Source: Nilaparvata lugens (taxonomy: Eukaryota > Arthropoda > Insecta > Hemiptera > Delphacidae). Taken from it: a stretch of 64,000 nt of DNA. The notes beneath the pieces are model-generated. The model made no database searches. It worked only from the letters and a program-made list of their open reading frames with translations, and was not told the DNA's origin. The position numbers and the translations under genes were made by a program. This document shows positions 1 through 10,504 of this stretch, piece by piece (position 1 is the stretch's first letter; every line of letters begins with the position of its first letter). The stretch spans positions 41,286,613 to 41,350,612 of the forward strand of contig NC_052508.1 of the NCBI RefSeq assembly GCF_014356525.2. Reading direction: 5' to 3'.

Positions 1-222
1 TGTTGATAGTCTAACTGGATGCTGCCTTATTTAAACAGGATATTGATGGTGCTGTAAATTTTTATCACAGTCCCACATAAATCTGGTTTATACTGAGCGG
101 GGGGAGGTGGGCTTGAAAGTTGGGCTTTTTCATAGGATGTAGACTTTATTCTGCTAAATGGCAGTGTTGGTGACAGAACTGTTTTACGCGCGTGTGTGCC
201 TCTATTATTATTATTTTGTGAG

Positions 223-1136
223 ATGTCTCGTATTTTCACTTCATCCAGCAGCATCGACAAGGATGACGAGCATGCACAGCTTGCAGTACGCCGCCGTCGC
301 CCATTAGAGGAGGATGATCACCGCCGCCAATGGCCTGTCATGGTGGTTCACCCTTCACCACGTATGGTGGTGGTAGATCCTGTGCCGCCTTCACCACCAC
401 CACCGCCCGACGCAGACGCAGACGCTGACGCAGAGGCCGACGCAGAGGCTACCGCCGACGCAGAGGCCGACGCAGAGGTCAATGCAGAGGCCAATGCCGA
501 TGCAGAGGCTACCGCCGACGCAGAGGCCAATGCAGGAGCTGCTGCCAAAGCCAATGCAGACGCGGAAGCAGAAGCAGAAGCCAATGACAACACCATGCTG
601 CCGCTGGGTTTCGAGCCGGGTCGCCGGTGTACGGCCCACCACAGGGTAGGGGTGGTCAGAGAGGACGACCTACTGATCGCGTCATTGAAGAAGAGCGAGG
701 ACGATTGGTGCGTCGGATTGAACTTCACCCCTATCCTGTGGTTGACCCCCTGTTCATGGGTGTTAGGGAGATTATAGAGAGACTGTTCAATAGGGCTCAA
801 TCTATAACGGTGGCTAGGTTGACGGCAATAGAGACAGCTCTCTTCAGCTATCTCCCCACCAGACTGCATTATAGGGATTTGCATAGAGCAATGATTGGAA
901 TTGTGGGGCATCTACGTGTGGCTATCCTGAAAGAGCTTGTAGTTTCGTACGTTTCCCCTATGGATGACCGTCGGCGTAGACGTGAAACTCTAGTAGACAA
1001 TATTGAATTCTATCAAGTAAGTTTGGCGCTATGCCTCCACCTTATGCAAGCAGAGAGACACAATAATCTAACAATTCAAAGGGTGCGTGCTCTGAACATC
1101 TTGAATTTTCTCAGAGATCGCGGTCTCCTGGACTAG
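223..1136 (+). CDS. Unrecognised acidic-repeat protein gene, reading frame changes midway
   Basis: I do not recognise this protein. The first frame starts at ATG 223 and has a Ser/Arg-rich head, a proline run, then about 55 residues of Asp-Ala/Glu-Ala repeats (about 412-590). It drifts out of coding quality near 640-660 and closes at 777. A second frame, open from about 590 to 1136, is rich in Arg and predicted helix and ends in an ordinary stop. The two look like halves of one protein joined by a frameshift in the decayed or misassembled stretch 590-660, though overlapping genes or splicing are possible. The base composition is clearly GC-richer than the AT-rich surroundings, which suggests recent or foreign origin. 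It faces an unrecognised gene on the other strand. Existence of coding sequence is fairly likely; function is unknown. Confidence 0.45.
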
Positions 1137-1573
1137 TCCTGTGTGTGTGTGTGAGTGCAATCATCATCTATGCAATATCTATTTTGAAATGTTTATGATC
1201 CATATATATTTGCCATTATTTTTTTCCTGTATTTCTATTAATTTTCAATTGCTTTATTTCTCAATATAATATTATTTGTTTTCTACTCAACTCTGTCTTC
1301 TTTCTTATATCTTTTTGATATAGTGTGTGTGTGTGCAGGGTGTTGGAAAAAGCTCTTCTGGACATTGTTTGATATTAATTGTTTGAGAATTACTTTTTGC
1401 AACTGGCTTCTCCCAACACCCACACAACTGTGTGTGTGAGGTGGTTTAGGTTGTATACACAATAAGATGGGAAGCAATAACAATTTCACTCCTTGTTTAT
1501 AAACATTATATATATATATATTTATGCAAGAAAAGATAATACACATTTACAATTATTGAGGTTATATAGATAT
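1137..1573. other. Intergenic, simple repeats only
   Basis: Between the two converging genes I see only AT-rich DNA with short (GT)n runs near 1140-1155 and 1323-1335, a (TA)n run near 1507-1520, and several AATAAA-like motifs that could serve either convergent transcript. No coding signal was found. Confidence 0.5.
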
Positions 1574-2255
1574 TCAGTCCAAGATATCAATGACAAGCCA
1601 GTAGTACACACTTCCAAGTCTTTGGGATATTTCACAGAAACTTTTACTGATTGAAAAGTTCAGAGTAATTGCATTATTCAATTCATTGCTAAAATCACTT
1701 CTCACTTTAGCATCAGGGAAGAGGTTAGATATTACTTCCATTAGGTTATCAACAGATTCAAATGGTTTGTAGCCATCACCATAGTATTGCACACACGGTT
1801 TTACTATCCATTGGGTACCAATTACAAAATGACAATTTCCACACTCACACGCTCCCTTCATTGCAAGTGGTGGCTGGGTCTGCAGCAGTAGTAGGTACTT
1901 GTTCTTCACAGTATGGTGCGCAGATCTCAACTGAACTCTTGATGACTGCCTCTAGAAAGTCCGTCGTGGTAAATGATGAGTGAAGACATGTGCGCAGATT
2001 GTATGCGCAGTGGACACGACGGCAAAGATCCCCCTCCACATCTCGTTCCCCTGCCATTTTCATGTACCAGTCATTGATGTCACTATACATTTGGTTAATT
2101 GCTGACCGGTTACCTTGTAGAGCTGGATATCCAGATGTTAGTAGACACTGACGAATATGGAAGATGTTTGATGCATCAAGACCATGTTCCCTCAATGTCA
2201 GAAAATCCTGTGTCCTGTACTTTGGATCCAATGCACTAGCACTGAGTGCTAGCAC
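1574..2255 (-). pseudogene. Unrecognised Cys-containing protein fragment, frameshifted
   Basis: Two minus-strand frames abut: 2255-1845 and about 1930-1574. The upstream part contains a run of well-spread Cys residues and a helix-like region. The downstream part starts with a Cys-x-Cys-x2-Cys cluster (CECGNC) and ends with an ordinary stop at 1574. The frame change occurs around 1845-1880, where both frames are open. There is no in-frame ATG at the upstream edge. A sequence resembling a splice acceptor (ending CTCAG) lies just before 2255, so this could be the last exon of a spliced gene. It converges on the acidic-repeat gene to the left. No family assignment is possible from sequence alone. 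Confidence 0.4.
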
Positions 2256-2302
2256 AAGCTAGAGCGCTGCTTGGTACATGCTTTGAATCATATTTCAACA
2301 AA

Positions 2303-2498
2303 AGATATCCATCGTGGTGTAATGGTTTACAAACAATTACACCTACACTCTACCTACCTACCTACATTCCTCAACCAAACATCTAACATCCCCATAGATA
2401 CAATGAAGATTTGAACCCGAGACCTTATGAATGATTCAAACCCGAGTCCTCTAGGATGGAAAGCAGAAGTGCTAACCACTACACCATGGTGGATATCT
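2303..2498 (-). repeat. tRNA-derived SINE-like element with inverted ends
   Basis: On the minus strand, 2498-2474 carries a Pol III A-box-like sequence (TGGTGTAGTGG), followed at 2444-2434 and again at 2421-2408 by B-box-like sequences (GGTTTGAATC and GGTTCAAATC). The left end, 2303-2327, is an inverted copy of the A-box end, matching 22 of 25 bases, so both ends read as tRNA heads facing inward. No cloverleaf anticodon arm forms, so I do not call a functional tRNA. Confidence 0.6.
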
Positions 2499-2729
2499 AT
2501 TTACTTGTTGTTTATTATGTATACTTTAACAACTATATCCAAGCTCATTGCAGCTTCAAGTGAGCTGTAAGTGAACAGTGACTGAACAGTGACTGATCAG
2601 TAATCTAACTGACTGACTGACCACTGAGTGGACGACAACCAAACATGCTCCTGCATGACCAACTTGAGCTATTTTTTTTTTTTTTTTTGGGATGCAGTGC
2701 ATATGCTTGGGCCGAGGCTTGTGCCAGGG

Positions 2730-3082
2730 CATGTGCTGGGGCATGTGCCGGGGCTCAGGCTGGGGCTCAGGCCGGGGCTCAGGCTGGGGCTCAGGCCGGG
2801 GCTCAGGCCTGGGCTCAGGCCGGGGCTCAGGCCGGGGCTCAGGCCGGGGCTCAGGCCGGGGCTCAGGCCGGGGCTCAGGCCTGGGCTCAGGCCGGGGCTC
2901 AGGCCGGGGCTTAGGCCGGGGCTCAGGCCGGGGCTCAGGCCGGGGCTCAGGCCGGGGCTCAGGCCTGGGCTCAGGCCGGGGCTCAGGCCGGGGCTCAGGC
3001 CGGGGCTCAGGCCGGGGCTCAGGCCGGGGCTCAGGCCGGGGCTCAGGCCGGGGCTCAGGCCGGGGCTCAGGCCGGGGCTCAA
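2730..3082. repeat. 12-bp GC-rich minisatellite
   Basis: About 29 tandem copies of a 12-bp unit (GGCTCAGGCCGG with small variants). The period is a multiple of three and the unit lacks stops, so several frames on both strands stay open here and predict Pro-Glu-Pro-Arg or Gly-Leu-Ser-Pro repeats. I treat those as artefacts of the satellite. Confidence 0.9.
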
Positions 3083-3236
3083 GCAAGCCAGCAAACGGTG
3101 GTGGGGGCAGTATGCTGCTGTTGTTGATGGTACACACCCATAGCTCTGACTACAAGGAAAATTCTCTATTTATTAGAAATAAATAGTCACAATAATAAAT
3201 CTATAGAATAGATTAGGTGAAGATTATTATTAATAC

Positions 3237-3335
3237 ATACTAATAAGAAGGTGAAGAAGAGAAAAAGAGGAAGAAGAAGAGGAGGAGGGAGAAGGAGAAG
3301 AAGAAGAAGAAGAAGAAGAAGAAGGAGAGGACAAA
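3237..3335. repeat. (GAA)n-rich microsatellite
   Basis: A purine-rich GAA/GGA tract on the plus strand, interrupted by AAAG and GGA variants. Confidence 0.9.
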
Positions 3336-3504
3336 GTTATTAGTATTTGAAGGTTTTATTCTAAAAATAATATCTTTATCTATCACCCACATTGTCTTTG
3401 TCATAAGAACAACTTTTGAATAACAACTGCTTTGGGACGAATGATCATTAACTTACTTCAACGTTTATCGCAGTCAATATATACAGAACCTCATCCCACC
3501 ATCA

Positions 3505-3895
3505 CAGCAGGCTTTGATTTAATTTTGATTCAATTTTGATTTATAATTGATTTAATTTTGATTTAATTTTAATTTAATTTTGATTTAAGTATGATTTAAT
3601 TTTGATTTAGCTTTGATTTAAGTTTGATTTGATTTTGATTTAATTTTGATTAATTTTGATTCAGCTTTGATTTAGGTTTGATTTAATTTTGATTTAGCTT
3701 TGATTTAAGTTTGATTTAATTTTGATTCAATTTTGATTCAGCTTTGATTTAGGTTTGATTTAATTTTTATTTAATTTTGATTCAATTTTGATTTAGCTTT
3801 GATTTAAGTTTGATTTAATTTTCATTTAATTTTGATTAAGCTTTGATTTAAGTTTGATTTAGGTTTGATTTAATTTTGATTTAAGTTTGATTTGG
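3505..3895. repeat. Degenerate AT-rich minisatellite (ATTTTGATTTA type)
   Basis: Roughly 390 bp made of an 11-12 bp unit resembling GATTTAATTTT with variants GATTTAAGTTT and GATTTAGCTTT. The variants alternate, suggesting a higher-order repeat about 24 bp long or more. No gene. Confidence 0.85.
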
Positions 3896-3984
3896 GATGA
3901 ATGATCATGGATTAATTTACTTCAACGTTTGTCAACAAGGAAAGTTCGACTACAAGGAAAATTTGACTACAAGGAAAACTTCTC

Positions 3985-4142
3985 TATTTTTTTTTAGAAG
4001 AGGAAGAAGGAGAAGAAGAAGAAGAAGAAGAGAAGAAGAGAAGAAGAAGAAGAAGAAGAAGAAGAAGAAGAAGAAGAAGAAGAAGAAGAAGAAGAAGAAA
4101 GAAGAAGAAGAAGAAGAAGAAGAAGAAAAGAAGAAGAAGAAT
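3985..4142. repeat. (GAA)n microsatellite
   Basis: Nearly pure GAA tract with a few single-base interruptions. It produces Glu/Lys/Arg homopolymer frames that are not genes. Confidence 0.95.
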
Positions 4143-4149
4143 TTTATTT

Positions 4150-4340
4150 AATTAGGTTATGTTAGATATCAAAAACTTAGGTTAGGTTAGGTTAAATATC
4201 AAGAACTTGGGTTAGTTCAGGTTAGATATCAAAAACTTGGGTTAGGTTAGGTTATGACGTCATGGGTGACCTTGAGGTTAGGTTATGACGTCATAGGTGA
4301 CCTTGAGGTGTCCCAGGAGTGGATGACCTTGAGTTGTCCC
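4150..4340 (+). repeat. TTAGG-like and CRE-containing direct repeats
   Basis: Several imperfect direct repeats combine GGTTAGGTTA runs (about 3.5 TTAGG units at 4169-4186) with ATATCAAAAACTTGGG. Two repeats of a unit containing TGACGTCA (a palindromic CRE-type site) and GGTGACCTTGAG follow. The TTAGG match is to the common insect telomere repeat but is too short to call telomeric. Confidence 0.6.
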
Positions 4341-4354
4341 AGGACCGGTAAAAT

Positions 4355-4665
4355 TAATCTACTTAGATAGATAGATATATAGATGAATAGATAGATAGAT
4401 AAAGACTTTTATTTACACTTTACATTAAATGTGATGTGGGCGAAATTGAGGCAATAGAAGCCTCCTCTTCCATTTAACCCACGATGATTTGTTACATAAA
4501 AATAATAATATACATTACAATTTGAAATTAAATGAAAATTGAAAATTATAAGGATACAACTAAATCAATTCACTACAAATTGGATAAATTGAGAGGGGAA
4601 AAAAGAGAAAACTAAAGCAAGAAATCTTAATGGGGGATAAATCTCACTCACACAAAACATTTACA

Positions 4666-4754
<89 letters not shown>

Positions 4755-5920
4755 CTCTGAGTAAGTTGAACAGTCATGTCCATAGTCACTAAGTCACAGT
4801 AGAAAAAAAAGGGGAATATCAATGTTTTAACAGCATACAAGTGATGCTCTGTAGTATTTAGTACATGAGTCAAGTTGTCAATGTATGCACTGAATAGCAG
4901 AGGACTCAAGATTGAACCCTGAGGGACACCTCGTCCCACTGGTTGCTAGCGCGAAGAGAAACCCCCGAGTCTCACACACTGATGTCTATTCTGCAAGTAG
5001 GACTGCACCCATGCCACCGTCAAACGAGAGAAACCCATACCCTCCAGTCTTTACAATGGGATGGAATGGAACATATAGTCAAAGGCCTTGCTGAAATCAA
5101 CAAGGACAATGAGTGTGAGCTCCCTGCCATCCATTGCTCTGCAAATGTCATCAGCCACCTTGAGAAGAGCAGAATTGGTGCTGTGACCAGACTTGAAACC
5201 TGACTGGAAGTCGCTAATAAGCCCCCTACTGAAAATAAATTCACTCATCTGTTCGTGGACAATCACCTTCAGTACTTTGGAGTGCACAGATAGTAAGCTG
5301 ATGGGTCTGTAGTCTAAAAGGGAGGACAGGTTGGAGTTTTGTTTGAGGGTATGACTATAGATGACTTCCAATTTTTAGGAAAAACGGAAGTCATGCGAGA
5401 TGTATTTATGATGTGGGTGATGAAGGGAAGTATCAGGGAAAGCATAATTTCTATGAATTTTGATGGTAGATCATCAGCCCCAATAGCATTGCTCTCTATC
5501 TTCATTATAGTGACCAAAACATCACTTGCTGAGACACCTGAAAAGTAGAATGGCTCTCCAGTGGCTTGAGCTGGCAAAGAGTTGATGTAGTCATGGACAT
5601 GATCCAAGCCAACAGGTACATCAGTAAAAAAGTTGTTGAGATCGTCCAGTAAGTGAGAGACAACAGGCCCTTCCCCCCTCCACCAACTCCAACAGACCTC
5701 AGTCTATGCCACTTACAAGCAGATGAACCAGCAGAGGAGATCAGATTTTGGAAATATCTGGATTTGGCGTTTCTGATGGTCTGCTTGCACAAATTTCTCA
5801 TTCGTTTGTAGCTATTGGAATCCACAGAGCTCCTTGTGCATCATGCAACTCTACTACACCGATTGAGCTCGGCCATCATCCAATGTATTTTGCTTGAAAT
5901 CGATGGAGCAGGATCCCTTG
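4355..5920 (-). mobile_element. Non-LTR retrotransposon fragment (copy 1), 5'-truncated, internally deleted
   Basis: Minus-strand reverse transcriptase remnants in order: linker/finger region (5825-5314), RT palm blocks with DFSKAFD and ISDFQSGF (5371-5051) and the GVPQGSILSPLLFS block (4939-4800). The chain then jumps from HHLYA directly to LIFPFF.YCD, which in the related copy at the right edge of the window lies about 370 bp beyond the YADD motif. The catalytic YADD block and the thumb have therefore been deleted here. Frames shift several times. The 3' end (low coordinates) reads, on its own strand, AATAAAAGTCTTTAT followed by a (CTAT)n tail at about 4363-4405. A long (CA)n tract lies at 4669-4753 in the 3' part. 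It looks Jockey/CR1-like, but the clade is not settled by sequence reading. Confidence 0.85.
4669..4753. repeat. (CA)n microsatellite
   Basis: An almost pure dinucleotide run of about 42 units inside the 3' part of the non-LTR fragment. Confidence 0.97.
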
Positions 5921-8260
5921 TCACTCTGAGCTGCACAAGTGGAGAGAGTGAGTGAGTGAATAGAAGTGCAAATACAAAGGCATCAACCATTCCTACAAGT
6001 TTGCAGATGGCCATAACCAATCAATTGTTGAAATGTCTTTCTAGTCTAGAACTAGCAACAAACAAAGAGAACATGAAACTTCTTCTATTCTTCTGGATAT
6101 TCGTTTGTCTCTGAAAAAAGCAACCAACAAGTCTAGAACTCAAGTCGAAATCACATGCAAACACCTTGAAAACAAGATGACAACCAAAAGTTTCAAGGTC
6201 CTTTCATATCGCTTGTATTTTTATAATCATTCAAGATATATATTACCGTTTTTTGCTCAAACATTTTTGGAAAACCTTTCTCTATAATTTTCTATATGTT
6301 CAGTTTACCCCTTGTAACATATCAAAAATTGGATGGATAAATAAAAACTCCCATTTGGAGAAATTTATAGGTCTAAGTGAAATAATAGGCTAATATCGCC
6401 AAAGATGATAACATTAAAGATTAGATAATATCAGGCATCATGGCCAAATTGTACAACAGCCGAATAGGAATGAAAATAATTGTTGCTACCTGTTTAATAT
6501 TATATAAAATATTGAAAATTTGAGGTTAGGCATAAAACATCTACTGATCGGCGACCTAATGATCAACCGAGTCGCATAACATAGAATCTGACCTTGGCAG
6601 AAACTTGTTGTAGCGAAACAGTATTCAACTTGAGGAACCAAAGGTTATATGTGGCTAATTGTTGTAATATAAGAATCAATCTATAACCTTTATAAAATTA
6701 CTTTGCATGTAAAAAGCATATTAAAAAACCCAAACAAAAATAATTAAATGTATTAAGGAAGTAGGAGGTTCCTAGGCGCATGAATACTATAATAATTTGC
6801 ATGCACCAATCAAATGTTAGCAATTAATAGGCGGCAATAGTGAGCCAATTCAAATATATTTGTATATATTTCTACAAATGATGAGAATTTATGAATTATT
6901 ATTGTGCAGTTTATGTTTTGGATACGGCCCCAAGGCAAATAAATTATTAAAGATGTAATATAAGTGATAATTCGAATGGCGGGGGAACAGAATATTCAAA
7001 TTTCATGTAAATTTGAAAATCAGAAATGAAAAATTGTGAATTAGAAAAGAGAACTTCCCCACTCGCCTGTCAACGACCACCATGAGATGTCACCAAAAAT
7101 TATAGAGCGCAATATCTTACTATACCTTTTAATAACTTAAAGTAAATTGAATTACTAAATTTTCTCATAAGACTTTGTGATGCTAATGTAAAGCAGAAGT
7201 CATTTTTAAATAATTTTTCAACCCCTTGGAAGAGACGACTCCGGCTACAAATAACCCAGGACCACCAGGAGTTTGGATTGACATAAGCAGCTCATAGAAA
7301 ATTCCAGCACGTGAGTGAAGAATATTCGAAATAGTGATAGGGTGCCCTCAGTGCTTCGAAATGAAATAAGAATCAAAGCTAGCTTGTCGGAAGGGTTTTT
7401 TATAAATTAAGAATTTGGTTAAAATACTTGCACAAGTAAAGATAGTATAAAAGGTATTTTATTAGATAGTAACGAATCAATCCATATATCAAAAGATCCA
7501 TCAATCAAAGAATACTGAGTTCTAGGCTGTTTAATACAATATTCATATGATCATTAATTTCTGCAATATAATTTGTGATAATATAATGTAGCTCTGATTC
7601 ACTAGATGAATTGATCTATCTTTTCCTCCAGGTGCCGAATCTCGCACCCTGAGATAATAAAGAATATTTATTATAAAGAAATCTATTGGAAACCATAGAA
7701 TTTAATAAATATATTTGGATTATTAGTTTATCAATTCATCATGCTGATTTAAGAAATTTATTCGAAATAGAATTGTCCAAGTCGACAAGTATCAGCAAGC
7801 TGATATCAATCATGATCATAAAATGAAAGCACATGGTAGCATTTCGTGCTATAGAACTCAAAGAATAGTATTAGCCTGTGATATTTTATTGATTTCGATT
7901 ATTGTTTTGTCTCATATTATATATTTCTGTCGCTCTATATATTTTTGCTTTGATTTATTTTTGAGATATTTGTGAATATATGTATCAAATTTTTTATGGT
8001 GTACGATTTATTTTTATCCCTCAATACTATAGGATAAGTTTTATATATATTTTTTTTAATAAATTATCAGTATTATTGTGGAAGCTCATATCTGGGCCTA
8101 TAAAGATTTTGATGAGACCATATCCTAGTAAAACCACGATCAGATTTTATAATTATTGAAATATTTCTCATGCTCTACCGATTGATGCCAAGCAGGAGGC
8201 TAATCGTTATTCAACTATAAAAAATAACATGACACCCTATACACAAATTTTATTCAGCTA
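5921..8260. other. No gene seen
   Basis: AT-rich DNA with no coding signal longer than a chance frame, no clear inverted ends and no recognisable RNA gene. It may hold old unrecognisable transposon remains. Confidence 0.5.
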
Positions 8261-8763
8261 CTAGCAGTCAGGCTCGCTTCGCTCGCCATATCTGTCTACC
8301 CAGCGAGCTAAGCCCCCTGGATCCCCGACTGGATCGTCTAAAAATGAGATAAGTAGGGCTCGCTTCGCTCGCCTGCATTTTTATTTGAGCATGCTTCATC
8401 CCATCAGAAAGTCAAAGTAATTCCTCACTCAATTCAATCACCCAAACGCAAAAAATGCTAATTTTGGGCGTATCTTTGGCATTATTCAAAATTCCTTCTA
8501 ACACAACATTATTACACCCCCCAGCTGAGCTTATGTAGTGAATTTGAACATTTTCTGTTTATTTGTTCTCAATAACGCTGAGAAAAAACAAAAAAAAAGC
8601 TGGAAAATGCACATTTTGGGTGTATATTTGGAAATTTTTCCAAATCCGTTCCTAGTGCCAACTGAACATACCTACCAAATTTTAACGTTTTTGGACCAGT
8701 AGATTTTTAGTTCGGCGAATGAGTCTGTCAGTCAGTGAGTGCCATTTCGCTTTTATATATAGA
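8261..8763 (-). mobile_element. Short non-autonomous Helitron
   Basis: Read on the minus strand, the element begins right after an A with TCTATATATAAAAGCG, continues with a CACTCACTGACTGACAG-type repeat and the segment CTACTGGTCCAAAAACG, and ends in CTAG followed by T. Insertion between A and T, a 5' TC and a 3' CTRR are the standard Helitron hallmarks. Before the 3' end lie two copies of GGCGAGCGAAGCGAGCC (8271-8287 and 8369-8385), which resemble the GC-rich 3' hairpin region. No Rep/helicase coding is present. Confidence 0.75.
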
Positions 8764-9644
8764 TTACGTTGTAAAAGTTGGAGAAACGTTTGCTGACATC
8801 TGTTTCTCATTATGAAGGATATTATTTTTGCGATTTTTATCATAGATATAAATGCTAATGCTGAGAAATATTTGGGAAGTAGTTTTGATAGTGAAGCGTA
8901 GAAGAGAACATCACATAGGCCTAAACTGGTTACTGTATTACAGTATATTATTCTTTGCTTGAAAGCCAATGTTATAGAAATTCTTGGAAAAAATCTTTTT
9001 ATATATTTCTGAAATCTTGTCTCTTGAACTTGATTGTGGAGGAATCAACAATTATTGAAACAAAACACAAGCTCAAGTCTTACATTACGGTATCGTACTT
9101 TTCAAAAGTAGCAGATTGAATTTTGGAAGAATTGTGAACATCAACAGTAACTATACTAAAGGTTTTAGAAAGATGAATGAACTTCAATTTTTAGATTGAA
9201 ACTTGGTTGAAAGTTTCTCCATTTTCTTCATATAAAGAAATTTGAATGATAGAAAAATATTAATATAGATTGGGTTCCTTTTATTCTTAAATGCAAGTTG
9301 ATTAGTTTAGACCCACTTGAACAGAAGCATAATCATAATAATATTACAAATCATGAGTAGTAGTCATTGAGTGAATCAAATCATTCAAATCAAATTATTG
9401 AGTTCATTATATGAACACTATAATAAACTAATGGAGTATAAAAATAGGAATTTATTAGAACTATTCAATTAATTATAAATCATTAACCTTAAAGAAAGAA
9501 ACAAAATCCTACAAGAAGTTGCTGAAAATCATCGAAACTGCCTCTCAAACTGTCAGTTCTCCTGTAAATCTTCTCTGAATAAGTATAATAGAACAATAAT
9601 TATTTTTCAAAAACATCGGAACATAACACACTGTTATGTACTGA
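8764..9644. other. No gene seen
   Basis: AT-rich sequence between two Helitron-type elements, without coding signal or clear repeats. Confidence 0.5.
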
Positions 9645-10473
9645 CTAGCAAGAACCCGTGCTTCGCAAAGATCTACTTTAAAACTTGACAAAATGAAAAC
9701 TTGACGTAATGAAATTTTGAAGATTTCAGAATAGGCCTATAACCATCCTTGGTTAATTAAGAATCTATAAGCAAAATTTCAAGTTAATAAGTCCAGTAGT
9801 TCAGACGTGATGATGCGTCAAACATAATTCTCCTATCCTGTATGTGCATACGCCAGCTCTTTACTTTATATAATTATTATAGATAACGACTGCAAGAGAT
9901 AGGACTGTGGAACAGAATAGTGGTGAAATTATGATAGCGCCAGAAGTGTCTCAAACACAATAGTAGGTACTACATGAACTTTTTGAAAGTGATTTCAAAG
10001 CTCAGCTCCCACAGGGGGGGACAGATTTCTGAAAATCCTCTCCTAGTGGATGTTTTGAGGCTACAATAAACAATTGTGCGAAATTTCATGTTTTTAGGCT
10101 TAGTAGTTTGGGCTGTGGTGTGATTTCAGTTTGTCGGGGCTTAGCCTTTTAGATATAGGTAGAAGGAGAAGGAGAAAAAGAAGAAAAAGAAGAAGAAGAA
10201 GAAGAAGAAGAAGAAGAAGAAGAAGAAGAAGAAGAAGAAGAAGAAGAAGAAGAAGAGAAGAAGAAGAAGAAGAAGAAGAAGAAAAGAAGAAGAAGAAGAA
10301 GAAGAAGAAGAAGCAGAAGAAGAAGCAGAAGCAGAAGAAGAAGAAGAAGAAGCAGAAGAAGAAGAAGCAGAAGAAGAAGAAGCAGAAGAAGAAGAAGCAG
10401 AAGAAGAAGAAGAAGAAGAAGAAGAAGAAGAAGAAGAAGAGAAGAAGAAGAAGAAGAAGAAGAAGAAGAAGAA

Positions 10474-10504
<31 letters not shown>

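Noticed and set aside
2408..2498. Functional tRNA gene
   Set aside because: A and B boxes exist, but the anticodon and acceptor stems do not pair, and the sequence has two B boxes, fitting a SINE.
2556..3186. Proline/Arg and Gly/Ser repeat proteins
   Set aside because: Generated by the 12-bp minisatellite; unique flanking residues are too short to support a gene.
4169..4186. Telomere repeat array
   Set aside because: Only about 3.5 TTAGG units, mixed with other repeats; too short to be telomeric.
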